A stretch of 64,000 nucleotides of DNA from positions 62,001 through 126,000 of the forward strand of contig NZ_JAHESD010000002.1 of the NCBI RefSeq assembly GCF_018598585.1, written 5' to 3'. Source of the DNA: Chryseosolibacter indicum. GTDB taxonomy: Bacteria > Bacteroidota > Bacteroidia > Cytophagales > Cyclobacteriaceae. Under the pieces are notes generated by a model. That model was not told where the DNA came from and did no database searches. It saw only the letters and a list, made by a program, of their open reading frames with translations. Shown in pieces: positions 60,001 to 64,000 of the stretch. The position numbers and the translations under genes were made by a program. Position 1 is the stretch's first letter; the number at the start of each line of letters is the position of its first letter.

Positions 60001-60171
60001 CAGCTCCTGCAATTCACGAGAGGTGAAGTAGTGCATTACTTCAGTGAAAAGTATAGCCCAATTCATGACAACTTAGGAAAGATCGTGGCTGCGGGTATTT
60101 ACGCCGAAGATGTAACAGAGTTAATCAGCGCGAAGAAATTATATGAAAAGCTTCAGGCGGAAAGAAATTAA
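57010..60171 (+). CDS. HAMP-GAF-PAS(x5) soluble sensor protein without output domain
   Basis: A 1053-residue cytoplasmic protein without membrane segments. Order: HAMP-like piece at about 30-75 (EIESGNLEAKF, LAASLESMRNRLKK), GAF domain at about 85-245 (NQGALYIVNDD, LGEGSIGQVV, VPLKLEDNVLGVVELA), then five PAS domains at about 295-405, 460-575, 628-740, 795-905 and 915-1040. Four coiled-coil linkers with the core EELKAQEEELRQNMEELSAT separate them. In cytophagal relatives a kinase or HPt usually follows such arrays; here the last PAS is followed by only AKKLYEKLQAERN and a stop, then a terminator. It probably signals through protein contact or a partner kinase. PAS2 and PAS3 are nearly identical. 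Confidence 0.9.
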   Translation: MKLLNLTLVQKDRLKKLYENVNHQNHQIKNAADFIKEIESGNLEAKFNIDSNEAGTDNLLAASLESMRNRLKKISMDEEERNWVREGLAQFVEILRAKNNNTNELADSIISNLVKYMNANQGALYIVNDDTADIFIERVACYAYSRKKFQDQKIALGEGSIGQVVLEKETIYMTNIPSNFIKITSGLGEALPKHLLIVPLKLEDNVLGVVELASFANILPYQIRFIERLGESIASSLSTVKTTQRTNALLKESQYHAEQLRSQEEEMRQNMEELSATQEEMQRILKEVEGKEAYVKHLLDVSTDSIYTVDKSYRLVSWNKTFARSLEQFGMRLEKGSSTLDWYKGDERTKQLELYERALKGENINFTAESEINGSKYYFHSIYASLTNHQGEIYEVAVFSRNVTDAVEAGQQTERLLNESQQKAEELKAQEEELRQNMEELSATQDEMQRVLTEVQNREAFMTDLMNATNDSIITIDKDYKIISCNKATVEMYSKFGMEVGKGFNIFDLFTQEQREVYKAYYDRSLKKGETFEVTERYSFKDREQYFAVTYSPLRDEQGAIIGAAIFGKDISETVAAKNNAEKLLNDSQHQTEELKAQEEELRQNMEELSATQDEIQRVLTEVQNRESFMTDLMNATNDSIITIDREYKVISCNKTTYDTYAKFGMEVGKGFNIFDLFTEEQRPTYRAYYDRGLNGETFEVTERYSFKDREQHFAVTYSPLRDKNGAITGVAIFGKDVSEAVSARTRVEKLLNESQQQSEELKAQEEELRQNMEELSATQEEMQRVLEVVQKSEQYIKGLLDESTDSILTIDKNYCLLHFNKTFSSSFESRGTAVNKGFDILNIFPPEVRDDKRLFYKRIFNGETIEITEKLTTSGFNNTFIVRHAPLKDAEGNVEAIAIIARDISVETQSKEEVNNLSVNREFMQEIFNGCKIAIHVVDKEFRLLDFNQPFQQRIKTNTGVELVKGMVLPDIIENEKERAQMYKHLKRVFKGESFEQLLQFTRGEVVHYFSEKYSPIHDNLGKIVAAGIYAEDVTELISAKKLYEKLQAERN
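58267..59270 (+). repeat. Tandem duplication of linker-PAS units inside the multi-PAS gene
   Basis: Two consecutive units of 504 and 501 bp (start codons of matching Ser at 58267, 58771 and 59272) encode near-identical linker and PAS segments, for example FMTDLMNATNDSIITID and KFGMEVGKGFNIFDLF. The second lacks one lysine codon (LNGETF against LKKGETF). DNA differences fall mostly in third codon positions, so the copies are old but conserved at protein level. Confidence 0.85.
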
Positions 60172-60189
60172 TACTGTTCTGACGCTTAT

Positions 60190-60222
60190 AAAAAATGCAA
60201 CCTGAAAAAGGTTGCATTTTTT
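60190..60222. terminator. Bidirectional terminator between the multi-PAS gene and the sulfatase gene
   Basis: Stem AAAATGCAACCT / AGGTTGCATTTT with a GAAAA loop and A/T tails on both sides, separating two convergent genes. Confidence 0.88.
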
Positions 60223-60240
60223 ATTTTAAGTGAATATAAC

Positions 60241-61677
60241 TTATTCTACTGCTGCAGGTTTACGCACATTTCGGCCTTCTTTTTTAACCAGATCATCCCC
60301 AAGATCTTCTCTGGCTGATTCCGCCAAAGCTTGAAGCTTCTCTACAATCTCAGGATATAATTTCTGAACATCGTACGCTTCTCCCGGATCATGCGCAAGA
60401 TCATAAAGTGCCATTGGAACGTCTACACGTGCAATGGTACCTGGTTTACCATACTTGCCATGAAGTTCGTGATAAGAACCTGATGGATGATTGAGTACGA
60501 GCTTCCAGTTTTTATATCGTACACCTTCCAGGTTGTTATTGCCAAAGTAATAATAGAACACTTCGCGTGGTCCTTTTCCTGTTTGTCCCAGCCATACAGG
60601 AAGAAAGTTCATACCATCGATCTTGTTACTCGGTAATGGCGCACCGGTCAGAGCAGCCAGCGTTGGTAGTATATCCATATTTGTCATTAGCTGGCTATTA
60701 ACCGTTGATGCTTCTATTTTACCTGGCCAGCGGATAAATAACGGTACACGTGTGCCTCCTTCCCATGATGTGGACTTGCCTTGTCTGAAACCTCCGGAAG
60801 AGCCTGCATGATCACCAAAGTTTAGCCAGGGACCATTATCACTTGTTACAATAAGCAACGTGTTGTCTGCAAGTTTTTCCTTGTCTAACGCCTTCATGAT
60901 TTCGCCTATTGACCAATCTATTTCCATGATTACATCACCAAAAAGACCAAGCTCACTTTTGCCTTTGAATTTTTCAGATGCTGCCAATGGAACGTGTGGC
61001 ATGGGATGCGCGAGATAAAGGAAGAAAGGGTTCTTCTTGTTGTTCTTTATAAAATCAACGGCTCGCGTAGTGAAGTCCGAAGTTAGTCTAGCCTGACGTT
61101 GTAAGCTAAGGATGGAGTCGACTTTAGTGTCGTTCTGATATACAGGTAACACAGGCCATGTGCCTCTGAAGTTGGCAGGATCAGTTATGCGGTTTCCATC
61201 GTAGTCCATTGGCCAAATGTCATGTGAATAGGGTATACCATAAAAGCTATCGAAGCCATAGTGCACAGGGAAGTAAGGAGGTTTGTTCCCAAGATGCCAT
61301 TTGCCATACATCGCAGTTTTATAACCAACTTTTTTTAAAGTAGAAGCAATAGTTTCTTCCTGCGGATTTAGTGCTTTCTTCGCTCCTGGTAGTAGAGCGC
61401 CCGTCATGCCAATTCTGTTGGGATAACACCCCGTAAGTAGCGCGGCGCGTGAGGCTGTACAAACTGCCTGGCCTGCATTAAAATGTGTAAAGCGCATTCC
61501 TTCTTTTGCTAGGCGATTGAAATTGGGAGTAGGAATTCCCGTCATGCCGTACGGTTCGATGTCACCATACCCCATATCATCCATAAAGATGATGATGATG
61601 TTGGGCTTCTCTTTCTTCTGGGCATAGCCGATGACTACTGCCAGGACGAATACAAATAGTAAGCTTATTCTTTTCAT
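60241..61677 (-). CDS. Arylsulfatase-type sulfatase, secreted
   Basis: A 478-residue sulfatase that removes sulfate esters from glycans or aryl compounds, periplasmic (signal peptide MKRISLLFVFVLAVVIGYAQ). The formylglycine motif C-x-A-x-R is at Cys73 (VCTASRAALLTG); it needs a maturation enzyme not seen in this window. Metal ligands: IIFMDDMGYGDIEPYG, LIVTSDNGPWLNFGDHAG and WHLGNKPPYFPV. Length and motifs match the S1 arylsulfatase A family. It follows susC and susD in the same direction but a strong hairpin separates it from susD. An upstream ATG at 61728 would put 17 odd residues before the signal peptide and was rejected. Confidence 0.93.
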   Translation of the reverse strand: MKRISLLFVFVLAVVIGYAQKKEKPNIIIIFMDDMGYGDIEPYGMTGIPTPNFNRLAKEGMRFTHFNAGQAVCTASRAALLTGCYPNRIGMTGALLPGAKKALNPQEETIASTLKKVGYKTAMYGKWHLGNKPPYFPVHYGFDSFYGIPYSHDIWPMDYDGNRITDPANFRGTWPVLPVYQNDTKVDSILSLQRQARLTSDFTTRAVDFIKNNKKNPFFLYLAHPMPHVPLAASEKFKGKSELGLFGDVIMEIDWSIGEIMKALDKEKLADNTLLIVTSDNGPWLNFGDHAGSSGGFRQGKSTSWEGGTRVPLFIRWPGKIEASTVNSQLMTNMDILPTLAALTGAPLPSNKIDGMNFLPVWLGQTGKGPREVFYYYFGNNNLEGVRYKNWKLVLNHPSGSYHELHGKYGKPGTIARVDVPMALYDLAHDPGEAYDVQKLYPEIVEKLQALAESAREDLGDDLVKKEGRNVRKPAAVE

Positions 61678-61708
61678 AATAGTTTTTCTGTGAGTGTTTT
61701 TAAAAAAG

Positions 61709-61741
61709 AAGAAACAATAGTGGTTCACACTATTGTTTCTT
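61709..61741 (-). terminator. Strong hairpin between susD and the sulfatase gene
   Basis: A 14-bp perfect stem AAGAAACAATAGTG / CACTATTGTTTCTT with a GTTCA loop. On the transcribed minus strand it is followed by CTTTTTT, so it should terminate or attenuate transcription after susD, 32 nt ahead of the sulfatase start codon. Confidence 0.85.
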
Positions 61742-61766
61742 GTTCTTTCTGCTTAAAGGATGTTAC

Positions 61767-63383
61767 CTACCATCCATTTTTGTCCAACTTAGGACTCAGG
61801 ACGCGCTCATTTTGAGGAACAGGCCATACATAATCTCTTGGAGCAAAAAACTTTTTAGTAAATGAAGCCACTTGTACGGTCTTTAATTCTCCGTTGCTTA
61901 CGTACGTGATACCATAAACATTTCCAGGAACCACAGTTTCAGCAATTTTCCATCTGCGAATGTCAAATAATCTGTGTCCTTCAAATGCAAGTTCAATTGT
62001 TCTTTCACGTCTTACAATCTCTCTCAGTTCTTCTTGTCCAATAGGAAGTGTTATTTCTGGTAAATTAACATCACCTCTTTGGCGGACTTTATTAATGGCA
62101 TCTGCTACGCTCTGATCAATATCATTAGCTTCAATTTTTGCTTCTGCATACGTCAATAAAACTTCGGCATAGCGTAATTGAATAATATTAATCCCATTGT
62201 TCAGCTTGCTGTTTCTGTCTTCAGCATTGATATACTTTTTCAGCGTATATCCTGTAGATGTAGCATAGAATGTGCTACCAACTTCATCAGCAGTTTTGCT
62301 GCCTGGTGTCGGGTTAAAGATTTTACCATCAGGAAGTACAGCGCCAGGTACATACAGTGTATAAGCCATTCGGGGATCGCGACCAACATAAGGATTGAAT
62401 GGATCAAATCCACTTGTAACATCAGTGATTAGCTTTCCATTTTGCATCGTGTACATGTCACTTAGCGCCTTGGTAGGAACAAACTGGTTAGGACTAGGTG
62501 TAGTTGTCCCATTTGCACTGTAAGGTGCCATAATCGCAAAAACCTGGTTTGGTAATATGTCTTTCACATATTGCCTGTCAAGTATAACCTCTTTATTAGT
62601 TAAATCATTTTCACCAGCATAGGTAAAAAGGTTTTTGTATTGAGAATAAATATCGTACACATTAAGGTCCATTACTTTTTTTGCATCTGTAGCAGCCTCG
62701 GCCATACGGCCTGCATAAAGATTGGCTCTTGCTTTTAAAGCTAAAGCTGCACCTTTTGTTATACGTCCTTTTTCTGCAGCACTATGCGTTGTAGGAAGTA
62801 GATTTGCAGCGCTATCTAGTTCAGCATCTACAAAGTCCCAAACTTCAGAAACAGGCGCGCTTGTAAGTTCACGTGCTTCTTCAACGGAAATCATCTTTTT
62901 AACAAGGGGTACGTTGCCAAACATGGCAGCCAGTTTAATGTACTGAAAAGCACGTAGTGTTTTAGCTTCTCCTATGTACTGTTCAACTACTTTTTTGTTA
63001 GCATCTGTAACAACTACTTTATGTATATTGTCAAGTACAAAGTTAGCTGCTGCAACTCCTTTATAAGCCACAGCCCATTCATCTGCAATTACAGAGCTTG
63101 AAGCATCCAGGCTTTGCTCAACAAAAGCATCGTTGCTAAAAAATAGATTTACATGTCCGATATCTGAATAAGCATCTCTTCTGAAAATACGTTCTGGTTC
63201 ATCCAGGTACTGGTATGCGGCGTTAACAGCTAGCTTGGCATCGTTATCACTGCCACTCCAGTAAAATTCATCTAACACTCTGTCAGTTGGTACCGTTTCG
63301 AGCAAGTCATCTGTACAACCTATCGTGCCAAGTGAGCACGATAGTGTAGTAATAGCTATGATAGAATATTTTTTAAATCTCAT
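61767..63383 (-). CDS. SusD/RagB-family nutrient-uptake lipoprotein
   Basis: A 538-residue outer-membrane lipoprotein that binds glycans or peptides at the cell surface and delivers them to the partner SusC channel. Lipoprotein signal with lipobox GTIGC (ITTLSCSLGTIGC), N-terminal CTDDLLETVPTDRV, SusD helical TPR region, and the C-terminal signature RRERTIELAFEGHRLFDIRRW. The final FAPRDYVWPVPQNERVLSPKLDKNGW is also typical. The start MRFKKYS was preferred over an ATG 12 nt upstream. It follows susC by 21 nt. The ligand is unknown; the downstream sulfatase suggests sulfated glycans. Confidence 0.95.
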   Translation of the reverse strand: MRFKKYSIIAITTLSCSLGTIGCTDDLLETVPTDRVLDEFYWSGSDNDAKLAVNAAYQYLDEPERIFRRDAYSDIGHVNLFFSNDAFVEQSLDASSSVIADEWAVAYKGVAAANFVLDNIHKVVVTDANKKVVEQYIGEAKTLRAFQYIKLAAMFGNVPLVKKMISVEEARELTSAPVSEVWDFVDAELDSAANLLPTTHSAAEKGRITKGAALALKARANLYAGRMAEAATDAKKVMDLNVYDIYSQYKNLFTYAGENDLTNKEVILDRQYVKDILPNQVFAIMAPYSANGTTTPSPNQFVPTKALSDMYTMQNGKLITDVTSGFDPFNPYVGRDPRMAYTLYVPGAVLPDGKIFNPTPGSKTADEVGSTFYATSTGYTLKKYINAEDRNSKLNNGINIIQLRYAEVLLTYAEAKIEANDIDQSVADAINKVRQRGDVNLPEITLPIGQEELREIVRRERTIELAFEGHRLFDIRRWKIAETVVPGNVYGITYVSNGELKTVQVASFTKKFFAPRDYVWPVPQNERVLSPKLDKNGW

Positions 63384-63404
63384 GATTTCAATCATTAGTA
63401 GTTG

Positions 63405-64000
63405 TTAAAATTGAACATTAACGCCCAGTGTCATAAGAGAAACCTGAGGATAGTATAATGCTCTTCCAGATTCCACTTCAGGATCAAGTCCCCATTCCTT
63501 CAACTTAGAGAAGGTCAATACATTCGTTGCTGAAGCGTATACACTAGCCTTTGTCATACGTGCTTTTTCAATAAGCGACGAAGGAAGGTTATACGTCAAT
63601 TGAATATTCTTCAGCTTCAGGTAAGAAGCATCCAAAATCATTCTGTCCGAAGTATTCACGTTTTTTAACTCGCGTTTTACAGGACGTGGGAATTTAGCGT
63701 TTGGATTAGTTGGTGTCCAATAATTTCCTTCTACAACGGAAGGTACGAATCCCTCGTTGTTACCCATTTCAGCAAGTGCACCTGATAATCTTACGTCCAT
63801 ATCTGCAGCTCCTTGGAAGAACGCTGCCAATTCAAAATTCTTGTATCCAAGGTTAACTGTAAAGCCGTAAGTAAACTTAGGGAAGCTTGTGCCAATCATC
63901 ATCATATCATCTGCGTTGATGATCTTATCGTTGTTACGATCAACATACTTCACATCGCCTGGTTTTGCTGTTTTTTTGTCACCGTAATCGCCAATCGTTG
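63405..64000 (-). CDS. SusC/RagA-family TonB-linked outer-membrane protein, C-terminal part (5' truncated)
   Basis: The frame is open to the right edge, so the gene begins outside the window. The visible 197 C-terminal residues show the family hallmarks: GDVKYVDRNNDKIINADD, then FPKFTYGFTVNLGYKNFELAAFFQG, MILDASYLKLKNIQLTYNLP, and the final strand SLMTLGVNVQF. SusC proteins are 22-stranded TonB-dependent importers of oligosaccharides or peptides, paired with SusD. A sequence-internal GTG at 63953 is not the true start. Together with susD and the sulfatase it forms the end of a polysaccharide-utilisation-type locus. Confidence 0.95.
   Translation of the reverse strand, partial: TIGDYGDKKTAKPGDVKYVDRNNDKIINADDMMMIGTSFPKFTYGFTVNLGYKNFELAAFFQGAADMDVRLSGALAEMGNNEGFVPSVVEGNYWTPTNPNAKFPRPVKRELKNVNTSDRMILDASYLKLKNIQLTYNLPSSLIEKARMTKASVYASATNVLTFSKLKEWGLDPEVESGRALYYPQVSLMTLGVNVQF

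Noticed and set aside
1-64000. CRISPR arrays, phage genes, insertion sequences and toxin-antitoxin or defence systems
   Set aside because: None seen: no regularly spaced identical repeats, no transposase, integrase or restriction motifs in any frame inspected.

Overview
The window looks like chromosomal DNA of a member of the Bacteroidota, most likely a cytophagia-like (Cytophagales) soil or water bacterium. The evidence is a SusC/SusD pair, LytS/LytTR two-component genes, a multi-PAS protein of the cytophagal type, ABC and outer-membrane families typical of the phylum, AT-rich spacers, almost no Shine-Dalgarno sequences, and several promoters of the Bacteroidetes type (TTTG - about 19 nt - TAnnTTTG). 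The species cannot be named from the sequence. No phage, insertion sequence, CRISPR array or plasmid function is visible.

Layout. 1-10.8 kb: the end of a GH63-like glucosidase, a zinc metallopeptidase, a DUF2911 protein, a 3-methyladenine glycosylase, an OmpA-type protein, a LytS/LytTR two-component pair, a gamma-glutamyltransferase with a divergent TetR regulator, and Dps. 11-19 kb: tRNA-Asp with a textbook promoter, a single-domain response regulator, accA, a three-gene run of MBL hydrolase, patatin and long-form urocanate hydratase, then three small outer-membrane beta-barrels. 19-24 kb: tyrS, a SulP transporter with beta-carbonic anhydrase (probable bicarbonate module), a MazG-like protein and a 48-residue conserved gene. 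24-31.8 kb: Prc protease, a large ABCG-like transporter, a histidine-tailed lipoprotein and a histone-deacetylase-like amidohydrolase. 32-42 kb: GMC oxidoreductase with a Tat-exported subunit, a second gamma-glutamyltransferase with an amidohydrolase, an ECF sigma factor, a desaturase, a Tat-exported TIM-barrel protein and a YihY/BrkB membrane protein.

42-44 kb holds a receiver-HPt protein followed by the wreck of a propeller-type hybrid histidine kinase, which has lost its middle and carries frameshifts. 44.8-53 kb is the most coherent functional block: an OmpR-type regulator and sensor kinase, directly followed by a TolC/adaptor/CzcA-type RND efflux operon. The 69-nt gap between the two parts carries helically phased TTTAAGG repeats, a likely binding site of the regulator.

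53-64 kb: an M20 amidohydrolase, a family 9 glycosyltransferase with a lipopolysaccharide-kinase-like protein, a soluble HAMP-GAF-PAS(x5) protein without any output domain, and the end of a SusC-SusD-sulfatase locus in which a strong hairpin separates susD from the sulfatase. Genes cut by the window edges are the GH63 enzyme (left) and SusC (right).
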